DNA of 64,000 nt, taken from contig CM054177.1 in the NCBI GenBank assembly GCA_028829895.1, forward strand, positions 39,243,564 to 39,307,563. The letters run 5' to 3'. Under the pieces are notes generated by a model, which ran no database searches, was not told the origin of the DNA, and worked only from the letters and a program-made list of their open reading frames with translations. A program made the translations under genes and the position numbers. This stretch comes from Sinotaia quadrata. Its lineage: Eukaryota > Mollusca > Gastropoda > Architaenioglossa > Viviparidae. Each line of letters starts with the position of its first letter. Within the stretch, counting starts at the first letter, position 1. Shown one piece after another: positions 1 through 11,346 of the stretch.

Positions 1-640
1 TAGTTCACTAGCCTACTGTAGCTAACATGGAACTCTATGTTTGAGCCAGGGTAATTTCTAGTAGTTCACTAGCCTACTGTAGATTACATGGAACTCTATG
101 TTTGAGCCAGGGTAATTTCTAGTAGTTCACTAGCCTACTGTAGATTACATGGAACTCTATGTTTGAGCCAGGGTAATTTCTAGTAGTTCACTAGCCTACT
201 GTAGCTTACATGGAACTCTATGTTTGAGCCAGGTAACATTCCAGTAATTCACTAGCCTACTGTAGCTTACATGGAATTCTATGTTTGAGCCAGGTAACAT
301 TCCAGTAATTCGCTAGCTAACTATACCTAACATGGAACTCCACTTTAAATGTTGAACTACGGTAGCATAGTAGGAGTGTACTAGTTGACTGTAGTTAAAA
401 TGCAATTTCACTTTAATGTTGAGCCACAGTTGCATTCTAGTTGCCTGTAGCTAATATACAACTTCACATTAATGTTGAGTCACAAAGGAAATTCTACTAG
501 TTGTCTGTAGCTAATATACAACTTCACATTAATGTTGAGTCACAAAGGAAATTCTACTAGTTGTCTGTAGCTAATATACAACTTCACATTAATGTTGAGT
601 CACAAAGGAAATTCTACTAGTTGTCTGTAGCTAATATGCT
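1..640. repeat. About 60-bp minisatellite with two homogenised subfamilies
   Basis: Five to six copies of a 59-60-bp unit starting TAGTTCACTAGCCTACTGTA run from 1 to about 345. A diverged stretch follows, and then three nearly identical 60-bp copies containing TTGTCTGTAGCTAATATAC run from about 435 to 636. Shared TGTAGCTAA and AATGTTGAG(C/T)CAC words show both parts descend from one unit. The array continues beyond the left edge. Confidence 0.85.
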
Positions 641-1090
641 GCTCAGTGACATACTTTTGCAGTATCACTTTAGGACTACTGTACTTTTACTACTACTGCC
701 ATTCTATTATATTACGACTATAGTGCTACTGTCTACTACTACCATCACACTACTGCATTAGTATTGTAGTACTACTGTCATACTATTGCACTGCCATTGC
801 AGTACTATTACTTCTATTGTTTTCATGTATTACATTACCAATATATTACTACCAATATTGTCATACTGTTACACGTCTATGTATACTACTGCTACTATTG
901 TCATTCAAGTGTATTACCAGAGTATTCAGTAATATTACTACACAACTACTGTCATAATATTGCACTTAATTGCTGCACTGCTAGTACAACAGTTAAATTA
1001 CTTCTGTTCTGAAAGTACTATATAGTGACTACTCAGCCGTTAATGCACTACTTGTACAATTGCTACATTACTTCTGTTTTGAAAGTACTA
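641..1090. repeat. Low-complexity ACT/TAC-rich tract
   Basis: Irregular triplet-like TACTACTGC and ATTACTACTG words dominate. The open frame here (797-1012) is a by-product of low complexity. Confidence 0.6.
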
Positions 1091-1104
1091 TAAAAAGCTA
1101 AGTT

Positions 1105-1372
1105 ACTCTCTTGTTACTTACATCGTAAGTGTGAAAGAATTGGTATTAGATTTGTGATTAAAGCTGCATCGTAAATGTGAAAGAATTGGTATTGGATTTA
1201 TGATTAAAGATACGTCGTAAATGTTAAAGGAGTGGTATTGATATTATGATTAAAGATACATCGTAAATGTAAAAGAAATGGTATTGATATTATGATTAAA
1301 GATGCATTTTAAATGTAAAATAAATTGTACTGATATTATGATTAAAGACACGTCGTAAAAATGACAAGAGGC
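1105..1372. repeat. About 45-bp degenerate tandem repeat
   Basis: Five to six copies containing CATCGTAAATGTGAAAGAAT and GATTAAAGAT(A/G)C. Confidence 0.75.
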
Positions 1373-1394
1373 ATTAATTGAATTGCATAGTGAT

Positions 1395-1660
1395 ACTTCA
1401 AGTAAGTGAAATATTGACTTAAAATTACATCGTTAAGTATGAAAGAAGAAGTATGATGACTTAAAATTATATCGTAAGTATAAAGAAGAAGTATAGTGAC
1501 TTAAAATTATATCGTATGTGTGAAAGAAGAAGTATGACTTAAATTGTATCGTAAGTATGAAAGAAGAAGTATAATGACTTAAATTGTATCGTAAGTATGA
1601 AAGAAGAAGTATGATGACTTAAATTGTATCGTAAGTATGAAGGAAGCATTATGATGACTC
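1395..1660. repeat. About 40-bp tandem repeat
   Basis: About seven copies containing ATCGTAAGTATGAAAGAAGA and TGATGACTTAAA. The GTAAGT/GTAAAT words relate it to the preceding array. Confidence 0.75.
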
Positions 1661-2029
1661 AACATCATAAGAGTGTTATGTGTACACTGTACAAAAGCAT
1701 TATTCCTTGAAAGAAGTAATAAAACCATTTATCATTAAACTAATACGTTGATCATGATTCATCTTTTTTACACAAAGCAATCATCGTAAATAAATAAAAT
1801 GCACTTATCACTATTCAGTCAACAGTCAACCTACAACACATACACTGACCACATTTCACCATTCTAATCAACTAACAGCATAAATACATAAAAGTCCAAC
1901 AAATTCTGCTCTTTAGAAATAGTTGAGAAGGAAACTAATGGTATCGTACGTTAACCTCCAGAATAAAGTCACGTGATTTCTTCCTAGAGCTGAAGCCAGG
2001 TTAAAATTTTATTGCTATTTCCAAATTCT

Positions 2030-2765
2030 TCAAAATCACTCTAGGCACATATTCTATCTTTGCAAAAGATTTTCAGAACACTATTACCCAAATTAAGAGT
2101 ACCCTAGATACACATCCATATCCTATTACTGCCAAACACTTTAAGAGTACCCTAGGCATACATCACATCATTGCCCAAACACGTTAGAAGTACTCTAGGC
2201 ACACATCTAGATTATATTACTCCAAAATCCTGAAAGAGTACTGTAGTCATACATCACATTACTGCCCAAACACTTTAGAAGTACTCTAGGCACACATCTA
2301 GATTATATTACTCCAAAATCCTGAAAGAGTACTGTAGTCATACATCACATTACTGCCCAAACACTTTACAACTATGTATTCATACAGTACATTACCCATC
2401 ATTACTTTACAAGTACTCTAGACACACAAACTCATTCTATTATTGCCAAACACTATAAGAGTGCTGTAGTCATACATCACATTATTGCCCGAACACTGTA
2501 AGAGTACTGTATTCATAAATTACATTATTGCCAAACACTTTACTATGTGCATACAGGATATTATTGCCCAAACATTCAACAAGCTCTAGGCAGGCACCTA
2601 CATTCCACTCTTGCCAAACACTAAAAGAACAATAGGCACATAGCCTACTATTGCCTAAAACCTTAATGAACATTCTAAGCAACAAACTATTATTACCAGA
2701 CACTTAAAACACGCAGCCTATTATTATCAAAGACATAAAGAACACTAGGGTACGCCTCAGTACTT
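2030..2765. repeat. About 47-bp degenerate tandem repeat
   Basis: About 15 copies built around ATTGCCAAACACTTTA and AGAGTACTCTAGGCACACAT, with a higher-order duplication of about 95 bp at 2190-2370. The short ORF on the minus strand is array translation. Confidence 0.75.
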
Positions 2766-2833
2766 CAGAAGGATTATTTTAAAATGTTACTATTTATCTT
2801 CATTGTAACTATCTAGTGGACACGGATAAAGTG

Positions 2834-3093
2834 TAAGATTGTTTAAATGTGAGAGCTGTATGTGTAAGACATTGTTTAAATGTGAGAGCTGTATGTGTAA
2901 GACATTGTTTAAATGTGAGAGTTGTATGTGTAAGACATTGTTTAAATGTGAGAGCTGTATGCGTAAGACATTGTTTAAATGTGAGAGCTGTATGTGTAAG
3001 ACAATGTTTAAATGTGAGAGCTGTATGTGTAAGACATTGTTTAAATGAGAGAGCTGTATGTGTAAGACATTGTTTAAATGTGAGAACTGTACA
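2834..3093. repeat. 33-bp minisatellite (8 copies)
   Basis: Unit contains TGTTTAAATGTGAGAGCTGT followed by ATGTGTAAGACAT. Because 33 is a multiple of three, two forward frames stay open and one reads FKCESCMCKTL repeatedly, a zinc-finger-like pattern of no evident meaning. Confidence 0.9.
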
Positions 3094-3799
3094 TGACTTG
3101 AGCTCTTTCTGGTGTTTCCTTTTAACTGATCTATAACTCCGCTGACTTATGATTATTTATTATTCTTTAATTATTCATTCTTTCATAAGCAATGCCTGAT
3201 ATTGTATATTTCAATACTCGTATAATACGAAAGATAAAACAGGAAATAAAATAAATATTTCAGCATTTAATTATATGACAATATTCAAACAAAGAAATAA
3301 ATATTTTATATCTATAGATCTGTGATTTAAAAACTCACTTTAAACAAATAAAATCAACATAAAATTGCAAGAAGAAAACATGACACAAAAATGCTTAAAG
3401 ATTTTATAATGTAAATAGTTTTCTTAATTTTACATTCGAATAACTTGGTTAATGTGACGAGGATAAACACTCAACAGACCATGAAGCAACCAATCCATTT
3501 TTTTCGATCCAGTCTTTACACCACGCCCTAGTCCTAACACTCATCTACTTTTACAATGCAGTCTGTGTTGAAAATCAATAGCGACAACTACTGCTGCGTC
3601 AACCGTGCAAGGTTATAAGCTATGGATATAGTGCTGGCCTCACACTGTAAAACGTCTGGACAGTTCGCAACAAATTACACCCACCCAGAAGAGATACCAA
3701 TAGTCTTTGACTGTTGAGAAAGTGATTAAAATATTATCTAGCTAACCATATCTCCATCAATCCACTCATCCTCCTACCCATCCATTCATCCACCTAAAC
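3094..3799. other. Single-copy AT-rich sequence, no feature seen
   Basis: No ORF of note, repeat or RNA gene was recognised. A short CCATCCATTCATCCA-rich lead-in precedes the microsatellite. Confidence 0.5.
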
Positions 3800-3959
<160 letters not shown>

Positions 3960-5180
3960 GGTAATAAATACCGAGGTAATTTATTAGCATCGTCAGTGTA
4001 AGGATAAATTGCTAGGTGAAGTGGTTCTCATGTTTAGTTAACTTATTACAGAATATGAGAACGTTTTCGCTTAAACTATTAGCATTTAGAAGGATAAAAG
4101 TGCTTATGTAATAACCATTAACATTTAATATTATGTTGATTCCTAATTAAAAATTAATTCCCTGCTAACAAACCTGATTTTCTCTAACATATGTTACACA
4201 TAAAAAACAGAACAGAGTTCCATAAGCATTTATTATATAATTGTAAATATATGTTTTGAACTGAACAGCTGATTGTAAGCTACAAAGAAGTTTGTGCAGT
4301 CATGACGTGAAACAGATGATTATTTAAAAGCTACAAAGAAGAATATGGTTCAGTTTATTATCTACAGTTATGCTTAGTGTTCGGTTCAAACATGATAATC
4401 TAACAGTCCAGCAAACTCACTTACCACTTACCTCGCAGCTATTCAAGCTTACGTCACTCTTCACCTTTAAGTAATTAAAAAAATGTCATTACTCATCTAC
4501 AGCTAGCCGCAATAATGACATGACTAATCGTGTAGGTATCTAAACTAAGTGAACTTCAAACCCAGTATTCATTCCAACCCAAATATCTACTAGCCGAAAT
4601 CTACATCTAAATTCAAGTTACTATTAACCTAGCAATTGTCCAAACCCAAGTCACCTTTGGTCATAACTGGCTGCTATTTTTTTGGTCCAGGACATATATA
4701 TCTAAATGTTTAAACATAACTGCTGCTACTATTTGGTCCAGGAAATACATCGGGTCTTCTTCAGCCTTTAGAATATATTATCTGTGCCAGTCTACATTCT
4801 AAATGAAAAGCAATCTATTCTGAAGGCTTATTGGATATGTACATTTTCCTCTGTCGTCACAGTTTGTTGTTATGACGACGTAAATCATGCATACATTATA
4901 AATGAACTGGTTTCTGCAAGTCGCCACGACGCTGATCAAAATGCGAGGCGCGTATGCTCTGGCTATCAACACGAAGAAAATGGTGACGAAATGTGAAATG
5001 TCCTGGCACGTGAAATGTCATTAGACTCCAAGGTCCCGCAGGGAGAGTTCACGCCCCTATGTGTTTTCTGACACAGAAATGATGTCATACTGGAGCCACT
5101 TCTGGATCGCAGATAAATGAAATTCAAGTTGAAATTTTCCTAAATTGTCCAGTTGATAAAGGGATAAGATACGCCTATTA
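3960..5180. other. Single-copy sequence, no gene recognised
   Basis: About 1.2 kb of unique AT-rich DNA with short duplications (TTGGTCCAGGA near 4683 and 4733). The 70-codon ORF at 4784-4996 has no recognisable similarity and no clear splice context. Confidence 0.5.
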
Positions 5181-5186
5181 GATTAG

Positions 5187-5280
5187 CTTCATTATACAGT
5201 TTTGCTATTATGCTTCATTATTCAGTTTTGCTATTATGCTTCATTATTCAGTTTTGCTATTATGCTGCATTATTCAGTTA
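5187..5280. repeat. 26-bp tandem repeat
   Basis: About 3.6 copies containing TTCATTATTCAGTTTTGC. Confidence 0.9.
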
Positions 5281-5630
5281 CATTGACAAGAATATACAAA
5301 GCATTTTCTTTCATTGTAAACTATCAAATTTATAATCAGTCTTTCCAGTTTGTCTTATCCCATCTTAAAGTCTTTTCACAGGTTAATTACCTCAGTCTGT
5401 GTGGTCTTTTAGTCAGTCTATTTAATCCTTCAGTAAGTGCATCCAGTATGTCATTAGTCTCTCACATTAGTCCTTAAGTTAGTCTGTCTCGTCTTTCAAT
5501 ATGAGCATTTTTTATTTAGTAAGTCACTCTCTTTCTATAGTTTAATTAATTATTTAGAAATTAGAAATAGAAAACCTATAAAATGATCACCGAAACGTAT
5601 TGAATGATTTACCTTAATTTCCAGAAAACC
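5281..5630. other. Unique AT-rich sequence, nothing recognised
   Basis: Contains TTTAGTCAGTCTATT-like short echoes but no clear array and no credible ORF. Confidence 0.4.
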
Positions 5631-5912
5631 TGTTATAATGAAGACTATAAATTGATTTAAAGAACAAATATAGCCTGTACTAATGAAGACTATAAATTGA
5701 TTTAAAGAACAAATATAGCCTGTACTAATGAAGACTATAAATTGATTTAAAGAACAAATATAGCCTGTACTAATGAAGACTATAAATTGATTTAAAGAAC
5801 AAATATAGCCTGTACTAATGAAGACTATAAATTGATTTAAAGAACAAATATAGCATGTACTAATGAAGACTATAAATTGATTTAAAGAACAAATATAGCA
5901 TGTACTAATGAA
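5631..5912. repeat. 45-bp minisatellite (6 copies)
   Basis: Near-identical copies containing TAATGAAGACTATAAATTGA and AACAAATATAGC. Confidence 0.92.
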
Positions 5913-6119
5913 TAACTCTATATTGATTTATAGAAAGGAAGCCTAAAGTACGTCCCTTCCCTAAAAAAAAAAAAATGCATTTCGATAAGCGTCTACACGA
6001 GGTGTCCTTTCCACATAATCATTTAATAAATCCATCAGTGATAAGGTCAAACTGATGAAAAAATCATGTAAAACTTGGAGATGCAATAATTTTAGCCAAA
6101 CCACAACCTAATTTGTCTA

Positions 6120-6650
6120 GTAAATTCTAATGAATATAAATTACTTTAAGGAAGCGAATACTGATTTAGAAGAACAGTGTAATAAGATTGATTTAATGCA
6201 AAGACTATAGTTTGATGTAAAGGAAAGTCTAATTACGATCTTATAGATAGAGAAGATTAATTGTTAAAGAAAAACTATGGATTGGTGCAGGGCAATATAT
6301 AGATTGAATTAATAGAAAGATTACAGATTAAATGAGAAAAAAAAGATTTATTGTAAAGAATGATTGAATTAATGGAAATAATACAGATTGAATGATAAAA
6401 AAGAATGATTTATTTTAAAGAATGATTGAATTAATGTAAAGTTTACAGATTGGATGAGAAAAATGAAAACAATATAGATTGAAAAAGAGAAAAAAATATA
6501 GACGTGTTTACTGGAAAGATTATATTGATGTAAATTAAACGTACAGACTGATGAAGTGGTAAAAACCGACTGCTTAAAAATATATACACGAGATAACATG
6601 CAGGAAAGACTATTGATTGATATAAGAAAATATATTGATTAATTTAATGA
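6120..6650. repeat. Degenerate 50-60-bp tandem repeat
   Basis: Repeated GATTGAATTAATG, ACAGATTGAATGA and GAAAGAT words without a fixed phase. ORFs on the minus strand here are translations of the AT-rich repeat. Confidence 0.55.
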
Positions 6651-6814
6651 AAATATGCTTTGATCTAAAACAAATGATACAGGTTGTTTCAACAAAAGGA
6701 AAATAATTTAAAAAATAATCATTGGTTAATAAATACACATTATAACCAAAAGATATGAAATAAATGAAACAAAATATACACCAGTCTGACAAAAATAAAA
6801 GTCCTTACAGAATC

Positions 6815-7075
6815 AAACTATATACCAATCTCAATAAAAGACCTTACAAGATGATATAAAATAAGTAGGACAACATATATATCAATCTCATCAAAAGACC
6901 TTACAAGATGATATAAAATAAGTAGGACAAAATATATATCAATCTCATCAAAAGACCTTACAAGATGATATAAAATAAGTAGGACAAAATGTATATCAAT
7001 CTCATCAAAAGACCTTACAAGATGATATAAAATAAGTAGGACAAAATGTATATCAATCTCATCAAAAGCAAAAAA
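6815..7075. repeat. 57-bp minisatellite (about 4.5 copies)
   Basis: Near-identical units with GACCTTACAAGATGATATAA and ATCAATCTCATCAAAA. The unit length is a multiple of three, which explains the repetitive minus-strand ORF at 6818-7099. Confidence 0.92.
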
Positions 7076-7194
7076 AAGCAGATTTGATGACATGAACATT
7101 TATTTAATTAGGTCATCTCTCTACAGGTTGTTGTATTGCATCATGCTCTTGACCAAATTGTTAAATTTTTGCTGAGAGTATTTTGAAAATGCTG

Positions 7195-7715
7195 ATTGTT
7201 TATGTGGCTCTATATAAAGTAATATTGCAACAGATGTAAGTAACTGTAATTATAGATAAAATAATATTGCAGCGGCGGTAAGTTAACCGTGTTTATGTTT
7301 AAAGAAATACTGCAGGACTGGTATGGTAATTGTGTCTTTATAAAAAGTAAAATACTACAACAAGGTTATTGTGTGCATATATAAAGGAATACTACAACAG
7401 TGGTAAAGTAACTATGTCTATATTTAAAGTATCACTGTAACAGTGGTAAGGTCGCTGTGTCTATATTTAGAATAATACTGCAACATTGGTAAAGTAAATA
7501 TGTCTATATATAAAATAACACTGTAACATTGGTAAGGTAATCATGTCTATATTTAGAGTAACACTACAACAGTGGTAAAGCAACTGTGACTATATATATA
7601 CAAAGTAATATTATCAATGTTAATTTAATAGCGTTTAAGTAACAGTTTATATATTTAAAGTAATATTGCAGATGTGGTAAGTTAGCCGTGTCAATATTTA
7701 GAATAATATTGCAGC
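7195..7715. repeat. Degenerate 48-50-bp tandem repeat
   Basis: About ten copies around AATACTGCAACAGTGGTAA and GTGTCTATATTTA. It ends where the LINE fragment begins. Confidence 0.75.
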
Positions 7716-7719
7716 TTTG

Positions 7720-9772
7720 GAGTGTGGCCTTCCTCACTGAAGTCACCATCCAGGATGGAGGATTCCCAAGAAGGACTCAACGGCCAAGTGTCCAGAACCA
7801 AAGCGAGCCACTAGTAATATAGAGTTTTGGCTAGGGTCAACAGCCTGGAGAGGGATGGGCTCTGCCAGGTTCATTTGCCCAAGACACACCATGAAATGAT
7901 AATTTTACCTCAAACCATACAGGATCAGTCGTCGCCCAAAACAAGGTCTGCGCCTTCTGTCTTGCACCAGGGCAGAGGTGTTAAGTGTGCTACTGGTGCA
8001 CCATCACCATCACCATCAAAACACCTTGCAATAAACAACAGCAGCATCGTTACGAGGAACATCAGAACATTAAGAACGCCTGGAAAGGTAGAGGAACTGA
8101 CACATGAAATGAACAGATACATTTGGACCATCATGGGATCGTGCGATATACGATAGAAGAATCTTGAGGAAACATCAACACGGGGTGACCATATCTATAC
8201 TACTCTGGCAGAGATGATAAATATGGTCGGATTTCTTGTCCACAAAGACATTGTGAACACTGTCATAAATTGTTGGCTAGTCTCCAACAGGCTTATCACA
8301 TACGCTTGAAGGCAACCCCAGTCAATATCAGCATTGTGCAAGCTTACGCTCCATAACAGACCATGATGATGAAGAAATAGAGAACTTCTACGACCAACTG
8401 CAAGACGTCCTGGACCAGACTACAAAGAAAGACATTCTTGTGGTGCAAGGAGACTGGAATGCTAAAATAGGAGAGGATGTCATTGAGAACTGGAAAGGCA
8501 TATATGGATGCTACTGCAATATAGAGACAAATGATAAAGGCTTAAGGCTCCCGGAATTTTCCAACTCTAATGATGTGAAGTTGATGAATACATTTGGTCC
8601 ACACAAAGCACCCAGAAGATGGACATGGCATAGCCCGAATGGAGATAACCATAACCAGATTGATTATTTCAATGGTGAAGAGGCGTTCCATACCAGTGTA
8701 ACCATTGCCAAGACAAGAAGCTTCCTAGGAGCAGACATTGGAAGTGACCATGACTTAGTGATGATGACCCTCCGAATACGTCTAAAAAAAGTTAATAAAC
8801 ATGGCCCTATAATAATCAAGTTCAACCTTGACAAGCAAACAAAGACCCCGAGGTATCAGAAGCCTTCCAAGCAAAGATAGGAGGAAACTGTGCACCACTA
8901 TTACTTCTTAGTGCAGAAAACACAGACACATTGATTGACATATTTAACATCGCAGTGATCCAAACAGTCAATGAGATCGTTGGCAAACATAGACGAGCAA
9001 AAAAAAATTGGTTACATCTTACACACATGATCTGTGTGACAAGGGACAAGAGCTAAAGAAGAAGAAATCAGAAGTAGAAGGAGCAAACCAATATAGGGAA
9101 ATCAATCAGTTTATCAAGAAAAGCTTGAAAAAGGCAAAGGAGACATGATTGAAGACCAGTGTAAAGATATAGAAAATAATCTAAAGAAAAATAAAAGCAA
9201 AAAGCATATCAACTGGTGAAAGATCTAACCAGTATAAAACAATGACGCTCCTCCATCATTCAAGATAGTGGCGGGAATTGTCTTACAGAAGACCAAGACA
9301 TTCTTAAGATATGGACAGAATACTGCTCAGACCTATACAACCACAGACCTATAGGGGACCCAGACATACTCATCACCCCACCATGACTAAGACTATTAAG
9401 TACCCTATCCTCGGAGAAGAAGGAGAGGCTACGGTGAAATCATTGAAAATGGGGAATGCAGCAGGAACATAACTAGTCCAAGAAGGGGGAGAAGCCATGA
9501 TGAGCACCCTACTAACAATCTGCAAGAAGATCTGGCAGACAGGGGAATGGCCAACACCATGGACTCAGTCAGTCATAATAACTCTCCCGAAAAAAGGAAA
9601 TTGCAGCAATGCCAGAACTATCGTACGATAAGTCTTATATGCCACCCAAGCAAAGTCAGGACTAAAACTGAGGAATACAGTAAGATTATCAGAGAACAGA
9701 ATGGAATAGAGGAAACTGGTTGCCAGGTCATCAGTGGTGCCCCACAGTTGACAAGACTAAGGGATAGGTAGC
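7720..9772 (+). mobile_element. Degenerate RTE-like non-LTR retrotransposon (LINE), internally deleted
   Basis: This is a broken copy of a LINE whose single polyprotein would carry an apurinic-type endonuclease and a reverse transcriptase. Pieces appear in order through several frames. An N-terminal stretch (about 7827-8156) ends in a motif like NIRTLRTPGKVEELTHEMNR. The endonuclease core follows at 8340-8800, with GDWNAKIGED, TWHSPNGDNHNQIDY and GSDHDLVMM. A basic linker lies at 8810-9250. The start of the reverse transcriptase is at about 9370-9680, with a QNYRTISLICHPSK stretch. The ORF end TRLRDR-stop is at 9754-9771. Between about 9670 and 9690 the sequence jumps from early RT to the C-terminal tail, so the catalytic RT region with the YxDD box is missing. 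Frameshifts and stops are frequent (for example after 8156 and 8880). The endonuclease resembles the RTE/BovB-type domain also found in ruminant CFDP2. It is a dead copy and its target-site duplications were not identified. Confidence 0.85.
8440..8880 (+). pseudogene. LINE endonuclease (EEP-fold) domain, longest surviving ORF
   Basis: A 146-codon open stretch covers the middle and end of the LINE endonuclease. Visible landmarks are GDWNAKIGED (DNase I-like catalytic Asp/Asn), HNQIDYF and the C-terminal GSDHDLVMM, whose Asp-His pair closes the active site in exonuclease-endonuclease-phosphatase folds. The segment after QIDYF reads NGEEAFHTSVTIAKTRSF, where relatives normally have a short hydrophobic strand, so a local change is likely. 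The first part of the domain (before 8440) is out of frame upstream and interrupted by stops. The domain normally nicks target DNA to prime reverse transcription. Here it is a fossil inside the larger degenerate LINE. Confidence 0.8.
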
Positions 9773-9779
9773 TAGCTTT

Positions 9780-10125
9780 TTGATTGTCGTTTTAATAAAT
9801 TTATTGTTAAATTGATTAACCTTCTTGCACATATTATTAAACTATATGTTGGAGTGACAGTGAGTTTATGGGGGCTCATTAAATGTAATTAAGAACGGAT
9901 TTGTTATTCATTTAGTAAGACGCATCCATCTACAAAAATATTGTGTGACAGTAAAACGTCTGTCGTATTGTTGTGGAAGGGAGAAGAGTCTTACTACACC
10001 CATATAATCCGCCAAGTGAGAGATGAGTGATGTCTTCTGTCAGACTATTAATAAACATAAATTAAGACTTCTCCATCACTTGTAATTAGTTATGGATGAT
10101 TAGTAATAATAATATTAATAATGAT
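9780..10125 (+). mobile_element. Interspersed family 'R1', copy A (3'-end fragment)
   Basis: About 345 bp match the last part of the non-coding family defined by copies at 11347-13045, 49205-50535 and 61328-62745. Shared landmarks in order are TTTAATAAATTTATTG, TGTGTGACAGTAAA, CCAAGTGAGAGA and CACTTGTAATTAGTTATGGA followed by a TAA/TTA-rich tail. It begins eight bases after the LINE stop codon, so it is either a truncated insertion there or was captured by the LINE tail. The wording GGGGGCTCATTAAATG groups it with the copy near 56.2 kb. There is no coding capacity. Confidence 0.75.
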
Positions 10126-10845
10126 AACTAGTAACAGACACACATATCAATATACAACTCGAGTAGATTTCTCGAGTAGAAAGACCAAGTTTTTCGTTTT
10201 TATGTCTGGCATTGTATTTCTAACAGCATCTCTTTCAACTCGAGCAATTTTCAGTGTCAGCCCACGCTTTTGTTGTTAGTTCAGGGCATTGTATTTCTAA
10301 CAGCGTCTCCTTCACTGTTTCAGCAGTTGTCAGAGAATTTTCAATTATTTATTTGCTTCAACCATTAGACAAAATAGAAAATGTTAGAACTCAGCATTAG
10401 TGAAGAACATCTGATATACAAATTTGCCATAGCACAGTTTTATTATTCCAAATATAATATTTTATGCTTGAGTACAATTCAATGGTTTGCTTTCAGTTAT
10501 TTACTCTTTCTAGAAACTTCAAAGCTATACCATTAAATATGCGCAATCCACCTTTCTTATATTGTAGAGCTTTTCAATTCGCATGAATACATTGGAATAT
10601 TATTTTCGTGACGTTCACATTTCATAAAGAAATAGATCAATTCCAAACATTACTGAATGGAAAATTTTATATTTGATACTATTATGGCTAGAGGAAACAG
10701 ATCACTTAACTCTCTGCCCAATTTGTTTATTGTCATTCTCCCAGTAACGTTTGTTATCATTATATTCTGATTTTGAATAGGTAAAACTATGGATTATAAC
10801 CTCTTGTAAAACTGCAAATACAGTGAAAATTGTTTTGAAAGATTT
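10126..10845. other. Unique sequence, nothing recognised
   Basis: A short approximate duplication (GGCATTGTATTTCTAACAGC at 10208 and again near 10284) is the only structure seen. There is no coding signal. Confidence 0.45.
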
Positions 10846-10849
10846 GCAA

Positions 10850-11335
10850 AGACAACGTAACATAACACCCTTTAATAACATAGAAACATGTTACGTGAAC
10901 ATGACACACATTAATATAAATGAAACACCTCAAGACAAAGTTAACATGACATCCTTTAATAACAAAGACACACATTACATTAGCAAAAATAACATGACAC
11001 CTTTTAATATACAAAAAGCACTTCAAGAGAAAATTAATATGACACCCTTTAATAAAAAGAAACACGTTGAAATAAACTCAAAATAATACCCTTTAATAAC
11101 GAAGAAACACGTCAAGAAAACGTTAACATGACATCCTTTAATAACGAAGAAACACGTCAAGAAACGTTAACATGACATTCTTTAATAACAAAGAAACACC
11201 TCAAGAAAACGTTAACATGACATCCTTTAATAACAAAGAAACACGTCAAGATATTAATATAGCAACATGTAATAAAGAAAACCATTAAGACAACGATAAC
11301 ATGTGACTCTTTAATAATAAAGTAACACGTTACAT
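10850..11335. repeat. About 45-bp tandem repeat (10-11 copies)
   Basis: Copies built on GTTAACATGACATCCTTTAA and AACAAAGAAACACGTCAAG, more uniform to the right. Opposed ORFs here are array translations. Confidence 0.85.
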
Positions 11336-11346
11336 TACTTTTCAAA

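Noticed and set aside
2839..3136. Cys-rich ORFs resembling zinc-knuckle repeats (FKCESCMCKTL)
   Set aside because: They are translations of a 33-bp minisatellite, open in two forward frames at once, with no flanking coding sequence or splice signals.
10208..10310. Duplicated GGCATTGTATTTCTAACAGC as a transposon end
   Set aside because: Only two loose copies about 75 bp apart, with no inverted ends or target duplication.
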